A DNA stretch of 64,000 bases from Agrostemma githago (taxonomy: Eukaryota > Streptophyta > Magnoliopsida > Caryophyllales > Caryophyllaceae). Within the stretch, counting starts at the first letter, position 1. The number at the start of each line of letters is the position of its first letter. The stretch covers positions 13,610,557-13,674,556 of the forward strand of contig OY288256.1 of assembly GCA_958450325.1 (NCBI GenBank). Direction: 5' to 3'. The position numbers and the translations under genes are program-made. The notes beneath the pieces are model-generated. The model had not been told where the DNA came from and made no database searches. It was given only the letters and a program-made list of their open reading frames with translations. This document shows positions 10,895 through 23,583 of this stretch, in pieces.

Positions 10895-13247
10895 GGCGGC
10901 AAAAGCCGAACCACCAGTCCCTCTGCCTACCTTTGGGCAGGCAGTGGGCAGGCCTCCTGGACTTCGACCAGAAGCCAGGGTCAGGCCTGGCCCCACGTGC
11001 CGAACCACAAGTCGCTCTGCCTACCTCTGGGCAGGCAGGGGGCAGGCACCCTGGACTTCGGCAAGAAGCCAGGTCAGGCCGGGCCCCACGTGCCGAACCA
11101 CAAGTCCCTCAGCCTACCTCTTGGCAGGCAGGGAGCAGGCCCCTTGGACTTCGGCAAGAAGCCAGGGTCAGGTCGGGCCCCATGAGCCGAACCACAATTC
11201 CCACTACCTAGCTCTGGGGAGGTAGGGGGCAAGCCCTCTGGACTTCGACCAGAAGCCAGGGTCAGGCCGGGCCCCATGCGTCAAACCACAAGTCCCTCAA
11301 CCTACCTCTTGGCAGGCAGGGGGGAGGCTCTCCTGGACTTCGGCAAGAAGCCAGGGTCAGGCCGGGCCCCATGAGCCGAACCACAAGTCCCTATGCCTAC
11401 CTCTGGGCAGGCAGGGGGGCAGGCCCACTGGACTTCGACTAGAAGCCAGGGTCAGGCCAGGCCCCATGAACCGAACCACAAGTCCCTCTGCGTACCTTTG
11501 GGCAGGCAAGGGGCAGGCCCTCTGGACTTCGACCAGAAGCCAGGGTCAGGCCGGGCCCCATGCGCCGAACCACAAGTACCTCTAACTACCTCTGGGCAGG
11601 CAGGGGGGCAGGTCCCCTGGACTTCGACCAGAAGCCAGGGTCAGGCTGGGCCCCATGCGCCGAACCACAAGTCCCTCTACCTACCTCTGGGCAGGCAGGG
11701 GGCAGGCCCTCTAGACTTCGACCAGAAGCCAGGGTCAGGCCGGGCCCCACGTGCCGAACCACAAGTCCTTCTGTCTACCTCTGGGCAGGCAGGGGGCAGG
11801 CCCTCCGGACATCGACCAGAAGCTAGGGTCTGGCTGGGCCCCACGAGCCGAACCACAAGTCCCTCTGCCTACCTCTGGGCAAGCAGGGGGCAGGCCCTCA
11901 GGACTTCGACCAGAAGCCAGGGTCAGGCCGGGCCCCACGTGCCGAACCACAAGTCCCTCTGCCTACCTCTGGGCAGGCAGGGGGCAGGCCCTCTGGACTT
12001 CGACCAGAAGCCAGGGTCAGGCCGGGCCCCACGTGCCGAACCACAAGTCCCTCTGCCTACTTCTGGGCAGGCTGGGGGCAGGCCTTCTGGACTCCGACCA
12101 GAAGCCAGGGTCAGGCCGGGCCCCATGAGGCGAACCAGAAGTCCCTCTGCCTAACTCTAGGCAGGCAGGGGGCAAGCCCTCTGGACTTCGACTAGAAGCC
12201 AGGGTCAGGCCGGGCCCCATGAGCCGAACCACAAGTCCCTCTGCCTAACTCTGGGCAGGCAAGGGGCAAGCCCTCTGGACTTCGACTAGAAGCCAGGGTC
12301 AGGTCGGGCCCCATGAGCCGAACCACAAGTCCCTCTGCCTACCTCTGAGCAGGCAGGGGGGCAGGCCCACTGGACTTCGACCAGAAGCCAGGGTCAGGCC
12401 GGGCCCCATGCCCCGAACCACGAGTCCCTCTGCCTACCTCTGGGCAGGCAGGGGGCAGACCCTCTGGACTTCGACCAGAAGCCAGGGTCAGGCCTGGCCC
12501 CATGAACCGAACCATGAGTCCCTCTGCCTACCTCTGGGCAGGCAGGGGGCAGGCCCTCTGGACTTCGACCAGAAGTCAGGGTCAGGCTGGGCCCCATGCG
12601 CCGAACCACAAGTCCCTCTACCTACCTCTGGGCAGGCAGGGGGCATGCCCTCTGGACGTCGACCAGAAGCAAGGGTCAGGCCGGGCCCCATGCGCCGAAC
12701 CACAAGTCCCTCTACCTACCTCTAGGCAGGCAGGGGGCAGGCCCTCTGGACTTCGACCAGTAGCTAGGGTCTGGCCGGGCCCCACGAGCCGAACCACAAG
12801 TCCCTCTGCCTACCTCTTAGCAGGCAGGGGGCAGGCCCCCTGGACTTCGGCAAGAAGCCAGGGTTAGGTCGGGCCCCATGAGCCGAACCACAATTCCATC
12901 TACCTACCTCTGGGCAGGTAGGGGGCAGGCCCTCTGGACTTCGACCAGAAGCCAGGGTCAGGCCGGGCCCCATGCGCAGAACCACAAGTCCCTCTACCTA
13001 ACTCTGGGCAGGCAGGGGCATGCCCTCTGGACTTTGACTAGAAGCCAGGGTCAGGCCGGGCCCCACGAGTCGAACCACAAGTCCCTCTGCCTACCTCTGG
13101 GCAAGCAGGGGGCAGGCCCTCTGGAGATCGACCAGAAGCCAGGGTCAGGCCGGGCCCCATGTGCCGAACCATATGTCCCTCTGCCTACCTCTGGGCAGGC
13201 AGGGGGGCAGGCCCACTAGACTTCGACCAGAAGCCAGGGTGAGGCCA
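10895..13247. repeat. Family B unit, 2353 bp
   Basis: The unit runs from one GGCGGCAAAAG marker to the next (10895 to 13248). It is about 25 monomers including a 93-bp one (AAGCCAGGTCAGG at about 11070). Other landmarks are CTGGACTCCGACCAG (about 12090), CCATGCCCCGAACCACGAG (about 12411), a GACGTCGAC variant (about 12656) and CATATG (about 13171). Confidence 0.85.
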
Positions 13248-13530
13248 GGCGGCAAAAGCCGAACCACCAGTCCCTCTGCCTACCTTTGGGCAGGCAGTGG
13301 GCAGGCCTCCTGGACTTCGACCAGAAGCCAGGGTCAGGCCGGGCCCCACGAGTCGAACCACAAGTCCCTCTGCCTACCTCTGGGCAAGCAGGGGGCAGGC
13401 CCTCTCGAGATCGACCAGAAGCCAGGGTCAGGCCGGGCCCCATGTGCCGAACCATATGTCCCTCTGCCTACCTCTGGGCAGGCAGGGGGGCAGGCCCACT
13501 AGACTTCGACCAGAAGCCAGGGTGAGGCCA
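13248..13530. repeat. 283-bp three-monomer tandem duplication
   Basis: Markers at 13248 and 13531 are 283 bp apart, so the marker monomer and its two neighbours are duplicated. The inner copy is tagged by an XhoI-type CTCGAG at 13404-13409, where the ordinary copy has CTGGAG. Confidence 0.88.
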
Positions 13531-15977
13531 GGCGGCAAAAGCCGAACCACCAGTCCCTCTGCCTACCTTTGGGCAGGCAGTGGGCAGGCCTCCTGGACTT
13601 CGACCAGAAGCCAGGGTCAGGCCTGGCCCCACGTGCCGAACCACAAGTCGCTCTGCCTACCTCTGGGCAGGCAGGGGGCAGGCACCCTGGACTTCGGCAA
13701 GAAGCCAGGTCAGGCCGGGCCCCACGTGCCGAACCACAAGTCCCTCAGCCTACCTCTTGGCAGGCAGGGAGCAGGCCCCTTGGACTTCGGCAAGAAGCCA
13801 GGGTCAGGTCGGGCCCCATGAGCCGAACCACAATTCCCACTACCTAGCTCTGGGCAGGTAGGGGGCAAGCCCTCTGGACTTCGACCAGAAGCCAGGGTCA
13901 GGCCGGGCCCCATGCGTCAAACCACAAGTCCCTCAACCTACCTCTTGGCAGGCAGGGGGGAGGCTCTCCTGGACTTCGGCAAGAAGCCAGGGTCAGGCCG
14001 GGCCCCATGAGCCGAACCACAAGTCCCTCTGCCTACCTCTGGGCAGGCAGGGGGGCAGGCCCACTGGACTTCGACTAGAAGCCAGGGTCAGGCCAGGCCC
14101 CATGAACCGAACCACAAGTCCCTCTCCGTACCTTTGGGCAGGCAAGGGGCAGGCCCTCTGGACTTCGACCAGAAGCCAGGGTCAGGCCGGGCCCCATGCG
14201 CCGAACCACAAGTACCTCTAACTACCTCTGGGCAGGCAGGGGGGCAGGTCCCCTGGACTTCGACCAGAAGCCAGGGTCAGGCTGGGCCCCATGCGCCGAA
14301 CCACAAGTCCCTCTACCTACCTCTGGGCAGGCAGGGGGCAGGCCCTCTAGACTTCGACCAGAAGCCAGGGTCAGGCCGGGCCCCACGTGCCGAACCACAA
14401 GTCCTTCTGTCTACCTCTGGGCAGGCAGGGGGCAGGCCCTCCGGACATCGACCAGAAGCTAGGGTCTGGCTGGGCCCCACGAGCCGAACCACAAGTCCCT
14501 CTGCCTACCTCTGGGCAAGCAGGGGGCAGGCCCTCAAGACTTCGACCAGAAGCCAGGGTCAGGCCGGGCCCCACGTGCCGAACCACAAGTCCCTCTGCCT
14601 ACCTCTGGGCAGGCAGGGGGCAGGCCCTCTGGACTTCGACCAGAAGCCAGGGTCAGGCCGGGCCCCACGTGCCGAACCACAAGTCCCTCTGCCTACTTCT
14701 GGGCAGCCTGGGGGCAGGCCTTCTGGACTCCGACCAGAAGCCAGGGTCAGGCCGGGCCCCATGAGCCGAACCAGAAGTCCCTCTGCCTAACTCTAGGCAG
14801 GCAGGGGGCAAGCCCTCTGGACTTCGACTAGAAGCCAGGGTCAGGCCGGGCCCCATGAGCCGAACCACAAGTCCCTCTGCCTAACTCTGGGCAGGCAAGG
14901 GGCAAGCCCTCTGGACTTCGACTAGAAGCCAGGGTCAGGTCGGGCCCCATGAGCCGAACCACAAGTCCCTCTGCCTACCTTTGGGCAGGAAGGGGGCAGG
15001 CCCTCTGGACTTCGACCAGAAGCCAGGGTCAGGCCGGGCCCCTTGCGCCGAACCACAAGTACCTCTGCCTACCTCTGAGCAGGCAGGGGGGCAGGCCCAC
15101 TGGACTTCGACCAGAAGCCAGGGTCAGGCCGGGCCCCATGCCCCGAACCACGAGTCCCTCTGCCTACCTCTGGGCAGGCAGGGGGCAGACCCTCTGGACT
15201 TCGACCAGAAGCCAGGGTCAGGCCTGGCCCCATGAACCGAACCATGAGTCCCTCTGCCTACCTCTGGGCAGGCAGGGGGCAGGCCCTCTGGACTTCGACC
15301 AGAAGCCAGGTTCAGGCTGGGCCCCATGCGCCGAACCACAAGTCCCTCTACCTACCTCTGGGCAGGCAGGGGGCATGCCCTCTGGACGTCGACCAGAAGC
15401 CAGGGTCAGGCCGGGCCCCATGCGCCGAACCACAAGTCCCTCTGCCTACCTCTAGGCAGGCAGGGGGCAGGCCCTCTGGACTTCGACCAGTAGCTAGGGT
15501 CTGGCCGGGCCCCACGAGCCGAACCACAAGTCCCTCTGCCTACCTCTTGGCAGGCAGGGGGCAGGCCCCCTGGACTTCGGCAAGAAGCCAGGGTTAGGTC
15601 GGGCCCCATGAGCCGAACCACAATTCCATCTACCTACCTCTGGGCAGGTAGGGGGCAGGCCCTCTGGACTTCGACCAGAAGCCAGGGTCAGGCCGGGTCC
15701 CATGCGCAGAACCACAAGTCCCTCTACCTAACTCTGGGCAGGCAGGGGCATGCCCTCTGGACTTTGACTAGAAGCCAGGGTCAGGCCGGGCCCCACGAGT
15801 CGAACCACAAGTCCCTCTGCCTACCTCTGGGCAAGCAGGGGGCAGGCCCTCCGGAGATCGACCAGAAGCCAGGGTCAGGCCGGGCCCCATGTGCCGAACC
15901 ATATGTCCCTCTGCCTACCTCTGGGCAGGCAGGGGGGCAGGCCCACTAGACTTCGACCAGAAGCCAGGGTGAGGCCA
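13531..15977. repeat. Family B unit, 2447 bp
   Basis: This repeats the 10895-13247 unit with one additional monomer: TTGGGCAGGAAGG followed by CCTTGCGCC, at about 14985-15080. Together with the 283-bp triplet it makes a 2730-bp period, for example 12878 to 15608 and 14134 to 16864. Confidence 0.85.
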
Positions 15978-16260
15978 GGCGGCAAAAGCCGAACCACCAG
16001 TCCCTCTGCCTACCTTTGGGCAGGCAGTGGGCAGGCCTCCTGGACTTCGACCAGAAGCCAGGGTCAGGCCGGGCCCCACGAGTCGAACCACAAGTCCCTC
16101 TGCCTACCTCTGGGCAAGCAGGGGGCAGGCCCTCTCGAGATCGACCAGAAGCCAGGGTCAGGCCGGGCCCCATGTGCCGAACCATATGTCCCTCTGCCTA
16201 CCTCTGGGCAGGCAGGGGGGCAGGCCCACTAGACTTCGACCAGAAGCCAGGGTGAGGCCA
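15978..16260. repeat. 283-bp three-monomer duplication, second occurrence
   Basis: Markers at 15978 and 16261 are 283 bp apart, with the same internal CTCGAG tag at 16134-16139. It was copied with the 2730-bp unit rather than arising independently. Confidence 0.88.
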
Positions 16261-18332
16261 GGCGGCAAAAGCCGAACCACCAGTCCCTCTGCCTACCTTT
16301 GGGCAGGCAGTGGGCAGGCCTCCTGGACTTCGACCAGAAGCCAGGGTCAGGCCTGGCCCCACGTGCCGAACCACAAGTCGCTCTGCCTACCTCTGGGCAG
16401 GCAGGGGGCAGGCACCCTGGACTTCGGCAAGAAGCCAGGTCAGGCCGGGCCCCACGTGCCGAACCACAAGTCCCTCAGCCTACCTCTTGGCAGGCAGGGA
16501 GCAGGCCCCTTGGACTTCGGCAAGAAGCCAGGGTCAGGTCGGGCCCCATGAGCCGAACCACAATTCCCACTACCTAGCTCTGGGCAGGTAGGGGGCAAGC
16601 CCTCTGGACTTCGACTAGAAGCCAGGGTCAGGCCGGGCCCCATGCGTCAAACCACAAGTCCCTCAACCTACCTCTTGGCAGGCAGGGGGCAGGCTCTCCT
16701 GGACTTCGGCAAGAAGCCAGGGTCAGGCCGGGCCCCATGAGCCGAACCACAAGTCCCTCTGCCTACCTCTGGGCAGGCAGGGGGGCAGGCCCACTGGACT
16801 TCGACTAGAAGCCAGGGTCAGGCCAGGCCCCATGAACCGAACCACAAGTCCCTCTGCGTACCTTTGGGCAGGCAAGGGGCAGGCCCTCTGGACTTCGACC
16901 AGAAGCCAGGGTTAGGCCGGGCCCCATGCGCCGAACCACAAGTACCTCTGCCTACCTCTGGGCATGCAGGGGGGCAGGTCCCCTGGACTTCGACCAGAAG
17001 CCAGGGTCAGGCTGGGCCCCATGCGCCGAACCACAAGTCCCTCTACCTACCTCTGGGCAGGCAGGGGGCAGGCCCTCTGGACTTCGACCAGAAGCCAGGG
17101 TCAGGCCGGGCCCCACGTGCCGAACCACAAGTCCTTCTGTCTACCTCTGGGCAGGCAAGGGGGCAGGCCCTCCGGACATCGACCAGAAGCTAGGGTCTGG
17201 CTGGGCCCCACGAGCCGAACCACAAGTCCCTCTGCCTACCTCTGGGCAAGCAGGGGGCAGGCCCTCAGGACTTCGACCAGAAGCCAGGGTCAGGCCGGGC
17301 CCCACGTGCCGAACCACAAGTCCCTCTGCCTACCTCTGGGCAGGCAGGGGGCAGGCCCTCTGGACTTCGACCAGAAGCCAGGGTCAGGCCGGGCCCCACG
17401 TGCCGAACCACAAGTCCCTCTGCCTACTTCTGGGCAGGCTGGGGGCAGGCCTTCTGGACTCCGACCAGAAGCCAGGGTCAGGCCGGGCCCCATGAGCCGA
17501 ACCAGAAGTCCCTCTGCCTAACTCTAGGCAGGCAGGGGGCAAGCCCTCTGGACTTCGACTAGAAGCCAGGGTCAGGCCGGGCCTCATGAGCCGAACCACA
17601 GGTCCCTCTGCCTAACTCTGGGCAGGCAGGGGGCAAGCCCTCTGGACTTCGACTAGAAGCCAGGGTCAGGCCGGGCCCCATGAGCCGAACCACAAGTCCC
17701 TCTGCCTACCTTTGGGCAGGAAGGGGGCAGGCCCTCTGGACTTCGACCAGAAGCCAGGGTCAGGCCGGGCCCCTTGCGCCGAACCACAAGTACCTCTGCC
17801 TACCTCTGAGCAGGCAGGGGGGCAGGCCCACTGGACTTCGACCAGAAGCCAGGGTTAGGCCGGGCCCCATGCCCCGAACCACGAGTCCCTCTGCCTACCT
17901 CTGGGCAGGCAGGGGGCAGACCCTCTGGACTTCGACCAGAAGCCAGGGTCAGGCCTGGCCTCATGAACCGAACCATGAGTCCCTCTGCCTACCTCTGGGC
18001 AGGCAGGGGGCAGGCCCTCTGGACTTCGACCAGAAGTCAGGGTCAGGCTGGGCCCCATGCGCCGAACCACAAGTCCCTCTACCTAACTCTGGGCAGGCAG
18101 GGGCATGCCCTCTGGACTTTGACTAGAAGCCAGGGTCAGGCCGGGCCCCACGAGTCGAACCACAAGTCCCTCTGCCTACCTCTGGGCAAGCAGGGGGCAG
18201 GCCCTCTCGAGATCGACCAGAAGCCAGGGTCAGGCCGGGCCCCATGTGCCGAACCATATGTCCCTCTGCCTACCTCTGGGCAGGCAGGGGGGCAGGCCCA
18301 CTAGACTTCGACCAGAAGCCAGGGTGAGGCCA
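16261..18332. repeat. Family B unit, 2072 bp
   Basis: Marker 16261 to marker 18333. Its next copy begins at 18333 and follows at an offset of 2072, then 2073 after one extra G in the run at about 19041. The right end keeps only the CTCGAG-tagged version of the triplet (18206-18211), so the untagged triplet member was lost by recombination between duplicates. Confidence 0.85.
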
Positions 18333-20582
18333 GGCGGCAAAAGCCGAACCACCAGTCCCTCTGCCTACCTTTGGGCAGGCAGTGGGCAGGCCTCCTGGAC
18401 TTCGACCAGAAGCCAGGGTCAGGCCTGGCCCCACGTGCCGAACCACAAGTCGCTCTGCCTACCTCTGGGCAGGCAGGAGGCAGGCACCCTGGACTTCGGC
18501 AAGAAGCCAGGTCAGGCCGGGCCCCACGTGCCGAACCACAAGTCCCTCAGCCTACCTCTTGGCAGGCAGGGAGCAGGCCCCTTGGACTTCGGCAAGAAGC
18601 CAGGGTCAGGTCGGGCCCCATGAGCCGAACCACAATTCCCACTACCTAGCTCTGGGCAGGTAGGGGGCAAGCCCTCTGGACTTCGACCAGAAGCCAGGGT
18701 CAGGCCGGGCCCCATGCGTCAAACCACAAGTCCCTCAACCTACCTCTTGGCAGGCAGGGGGGAGGCTCTCCTGGACTTCGGCAAGAAGCCAGGGTCAGGC
18801 CGGGCCCCATGAGCCGAACCACAAGTCCCTCTGCCTACCTCTGGGCAGGCAGGGGGGCAGGCCCACTGGACTTCGACTAGAAGCCAGGGTCAGGCCAGGC
18901 CCCATGAACCGAACCACAAGTCCCTCTGCGTACCTTTGGGCAGGCAAGGGGCAGGCCCTCTGGACTTCGACCAGAAGCCAGGGTTAGGCCGGGCCCCATG
19001 CGCCGAACCACAAGTACCTCTGCCTACCTCTGGGCATGCAGGGGGGGCAGGTCCCCTGGACTTCGACCAGAAGCCAGGGTCAGGCTGGGCCCCATGCGCC
19101 GAACCACAAGTCCCTCTACCTACCTCTGGGCAGGCAGGGGGCAGGCCCTCTGGACTTCGACCAGAAGCCAGGGTCAGGCCGGGCCCCACGTGCCGAACCA
19201 CAAGTCCTTCTGTCTACCTCTGGGCAGGCAAGGGGGCAGGCCCTCCGGACATCGACCAGAAGCTAGGGTCTGGCTGGGCCCCACGAGCCGAACCACAAGT
19301 CCCTCTGCCTACCTCTGGGCAAGCAGGGGGCAGGCCCTCAGGACTTCGACCAGAAGCCAGGGTCAGGCCGGGCCCCACGTGCCGAACCACAAGTCCCTCT
19401 GCCTACCTCTGGGCAGGCAGGGGGCAGGCCCTCTGGACTTCGACCAGAAGCCAGGGTCAGGCCGGGCCCCACGTGCCGAACCACAAGTCCCTCTGCCTAC
19501 TTCTGGGCAGGCTGGGGGCAGGCCTTCTGGACTCCGACCAGAAGCCAGGGTCAGGCCGGGCCCCATGAGCCGAACCAGAAGTCCCTCTGCCTAACTCTAG
19601 GCAGGCAGGGGGCAAGCCCTCTGGACTTCGACTAGAAGCCAGGGTCAGGCCGGGCCTCATGAGCCGAACCACAGGTCCCTCTGCCTAACTCTGGGCAGGC
19701 AGGGGGCAAGCCCTCTGGACTTCGACTAGAAGCCAAGGTCAGGCCGGGCCCCATGAGCCGAACCACAAGTCCCTCTGCCTACCTTTGGGCAGGAAGGGGG
19801 CAGGCCCTCTGGACTTCGACCAGAAGCCAGGGTCAGGCCGGGCCCCTTGCGCCGAACCACAAGTACCTCTGCCTACCTCTGAGCAGGCAGGGGGGCAGGC
19901 CCACTGGACTTCGACCAGAAGCCAGGGTTAGGCCGGGCCCCATGCCCCGAACCACGAGTCCCTCTGCCTACCTCTGGGCAGGCAGGGGGCAGACCCTCTG
20001 GACTTCGACCAGAAGTCAGGGTCAGGCTGGGCCCCATGCGCCGAACCACAAGTCCCTCTACCTACCTCTAGGCAGGCAGGGGGCAGGCCCTCTGGACTTC
20101 GACCAGTAGCTAGGGTCTGGCCGGGCCCCACGAGCCGAACCACAAGTCCCTCTGCCTACCTCTTGGCAGGCAGGGGGCAGGCCCCCTGGACTTCGGCAAG
20201 AAGCCAGGGTTAGGTCGGGCCCCATGAGCCGAACCACAATTCCATCTACCTACCTCTGGGCAGGTAGGGGGCAGGCCCTCTGGACTTCGACCAGAAGCCA
20301 GGGTCAGGCCGGGCCCCATGCGCAGAACCACAAGTCCCTCTACCTAACTCTGGGCAGGCAGGGGCATGCCCTCTGGACTTTGACCAGAAGCCAGGGTCAG
20401 GCCGGGCCCCACGAGTCGAACCACAAGTCCCTCTGCCTACCTCTGGGCAAGCAGGGGGCAGGCCCTCTGGAGATCGACCAGAAGCCAGGGTCAGGCCGGG
20501 CCCCATGTGCCGAACCATATGTCCCTCTGCCTACCTCTGGGCAGGCAGGGGGGCAGGCCCACTAGACTTCGACCAGAAGCCA
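18333..20582. repeat. Family B unit, 2250 bp
   Basis: This copies the preceding 2072-bp unit up to about 20000. It skips one monomer (the CATGAACCGAACCATGAG type) and then continues with the block containing CCAGTAGCTAGGGTCTGG (about 20106) and CAATTCCATC (about 20237). Confidence 0.82.
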
Positions 20583-23500
20583 GGCGGCAAAAGCCGAACC
20601 ACCAGTCCCTCTGCCTACCTTTGGGCAGGCAGTGGGCAGGCCTCCTGGACTTCGACCAGAAGCCAGGGTCAGGCCTGGCCCCACGTGCCGAACCACAAGT
20701 CGCTCTGCCTACCTCTGGGCAGGCAGGGGGCAGGCACCCTGGGCTTCGGCAAGAAGCCAGGTCAGGCCGGGCCCCACGTGCCGAACCACAAGTCCCTCAG
20801 CCTACCTCTTGGCAGGCAGGGAGCAGGCCCCTTGGACTTCGGCAAGAAGCCAGGGTCAGGTCGGGCCCCATGAGCCGAACCACAATTCCCACTACCTAGC
20901 TCTGGGCAGGTAGGGGGCATGCCCCCTGGACTTCGGCAAGAAGCCAGGGTCAGGCCGGGCCCCATGAGCCGAACCACAAGTCCCTCTGCCTACCTTTGGG
21001 CAGGAAGGGGGGCAGGCCCTCTGGACTTCGAGCAGAATCCAGGGTCAGGCCGGGCCCCATGAGCCGAACCACAAGTCCCTCTGCCTACCTCTGGGCAGGC
21101 AGGGGGGCAGGCCCACTGGACTTCGACTAGAAGCCAGGGTCAGGCCAGGCCCCATGAACCGAACCACAAGTCCCTCTGCGTACCTTTGGGCAGGCAAGGG
21201 GCAGGCCCTCTGGACTTCGACCAGAAGCCAGGGTCAGGCCGGGCCCCATGCGCCGAACCACAAGTACATCTGCATACATCTGGGCAGGCAGGGAGGCAGG
21301 TCCCCTGGACTTCGACCAGAAGCCAGGGTCAGGCTGGGCCCCATGCGCCGAACCACAAGTCCCTCTACCTACCTCTGGGCAGGCAGGGGGCAGGCCCTCT
21401 AGACTTCGACCAGAAGCCAGGGTCAGGCCGGGCCCCACGTGCCGAACCACAAGTCCCTCTGCCTACTTCTGGGCAGGCTGGGGGCAGGCCTTCTGGACTC
21501 CGACCAGAAGCCAGGGTCAGGCCGGGCCCCATGAGCCGAACCAGAAGTCCCTCTGCCTAACTCTAGGCAGGCAGGGGGCAAGCCCTCTGGACTTCGACTA
21601 GAAGCCAGGGTCAGGCCGGGCCCCATGAGCCGAACCACAAGTCCCTCTGCCTAACTCTGGGCAGGCAGGGGGCAAGCCCTCTGGACTTCGACTAGAAGCC
21701 AGGGTCAGGCCGGGACCCATGAGCCGAACCACAAGTCCCTCTGCCTACCTTTGGGCAGGAAGGGGGCAGGCCCTCTGGACTTCGACCAGAAGCCAGGGTC
21801 AGGCCGGGCCACTTGCGCCGAACCACAAGTACCTCTGCCTACCTCTGGGCAGGCAGGGGGGCAGGTCCCCTGGACTTCGACCAGAAGCCAGGGTCAGGCT
21901 GGGCCCCATGCGCCGAACCACAAGTCCCTCTACCTACCTCTGGGCAGGCAGGGGGCAGGCCCTCTGGACTTCGACCAGAAGCCAGGGTCAGGCCGGGCCC
22001 CACGTGCCGAACCACAAGTCCTTCTGTCTACCTCTGGGCAGGCAAGGGGGCAGGCCCTCCGGACATCGACCAGAAGCTAGGGTCTGGCTGGGCCCCACGA
22101 GCCGAACCACAAGTCCCTCTGCCTACCTCTGGGCAAGCAGGGGGCAGGCCCTCAGGACTTCGACCAGAAGCCAGGGTCAGGCCGGGCCCCACGTGCCGAA
22201 CCACAAGTCCCTCTGCCTACCTCTGGGCAGGCAGGGGGCAGGCCCTCTGGACTTCGACCAGAAGCCAGGGTCAGGCCGGGCCCCACGTGCCGAACCACAA
22301 GTCCCTCTGCCTACTTCTGGGCAGGCTGGGGGCAGGCCTTCTGGACTCCGACCAGAAGCCAGGGTCAGGCCGGGCCCCATGAGCCGAACCAGAAGTCCCT
22401 CTGCCTAACTCTAGGCAGGCAGGGGGCAAGCCCTCTGGACTTCGACTAGAAGCCAGGGTCAGGCCGGGCCTCATGAGCCGAACCACAGGTCCCTCTGCCT
22501 AACTCTGGGCAGGCAGGGGGCAAGCCCTCTGGACTTCGACTAGAAGCCAGGGTCAGGCCGGGCCCCATGAGCCGAACCACAAGTCCCTCTGCCTACCTTT
22601 GGGCAGGAAGGGGGCAGGCCCTCTGGACTTCGACCAGAAGCCAGGGTCAGGCCGGGCCCCTTGCGCCGAACCACAAGTACCTCTGCCTACCTCTGAGCAG
22701 GCAGGGGGGCAGGCCCACTGGACTTCGACCAGAAGCCAGGGTCAGGCCGGGCCCCATGCCCCGAACCACGAGTCCCTCTGCCTACCTCTGGGCAGGCAGG
22801 GGCAGACCCTCTGGACTTCGACCAGAAGCCAGGGTCAGGCCTGGCCTCATGAACCGAACCATGAGTCCCTCTGCCTACCTCTGGGCAGGCAGGGGGCAGG
22901 CCCTCTGGACTTCGACCAGAAGCCAGGGTCAGGCTGGGCCCCATGCGCCGAACCACAAGTCCCTCTACCTACCTCTGGGCAGGCAGGGGGCATGCCCTCT
23001 GGACGTCGACCAGAAGCCAGGGTCAGGCCGGGCCCCATGCGCCGAACCACAAGTCCCTCTGCCTACCTCTAGGCAGGCAGGGGGCAGGCCCTCTGGACTT
23101 CGACCAGTAGCTAGGGTCTGGCCGGGCCCCACGAGCCGAACCACAAGTCCCTCTGCCTACCTCTTGGCAGGCAGGGGGCAGGCCCCCTGGACTTCGGCAA
23201 GAAGCCAGGGTTAGGTCGGGCCCCATGAGCCGAACCACAATTCCATCTACCTACCTCTGGGCAGGTAGGGGGCAGGCCCTCTGGACTTCGACCAGAAGCC
23301 AGGGTCAGGCCGGGCCCCATGCGCAGAACCACAAGTCCCTCTACCTAACTCTGGGCAGGCAGGGGCATGCCCTCTGGACTTTGACTAGAAGCCAGGGTCA
23401 GGCCGGGCCCCACGAGTCTAACCACAAGTCCCTCTGCCTACCTCTGGGCAAGCAGGGGGCAGGCCCTCTGGAGATCGACCAGAAGCCAGGGTCAGGCCGG

Positions 23501-23583
23501 GCCCCATGTGCCGAACCATATGTCCCTCTGCCTACCTCTGGGCAGGCAGGGGGGCAGGCCCACTAGACTTCGACCAGAAGCCA
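20583..23583. repeat. Family B unit, 3001 bp
   Basis: Marker 20583 to marker 23584. Both ends share an 11-bp loss directly before the marker: GAAGCCAGGCGGC, where other copies have AGGGTGAGGCC inserted. This shows that the two ends are sister copies. The unit also contains the CTTCGAGCAGAATCC variant (about 21029) and CATACATCTGGGC (about 21274). Confidence 0.83.

Noticed and set aside
20583..23583. Inserted transposon as the cause of the longer 3001-bp unit
   Set aside because: The extra length is explained entirely by additional satellite monomers. I see no terminal repeats, target-site duplication or non-satellite sequence.
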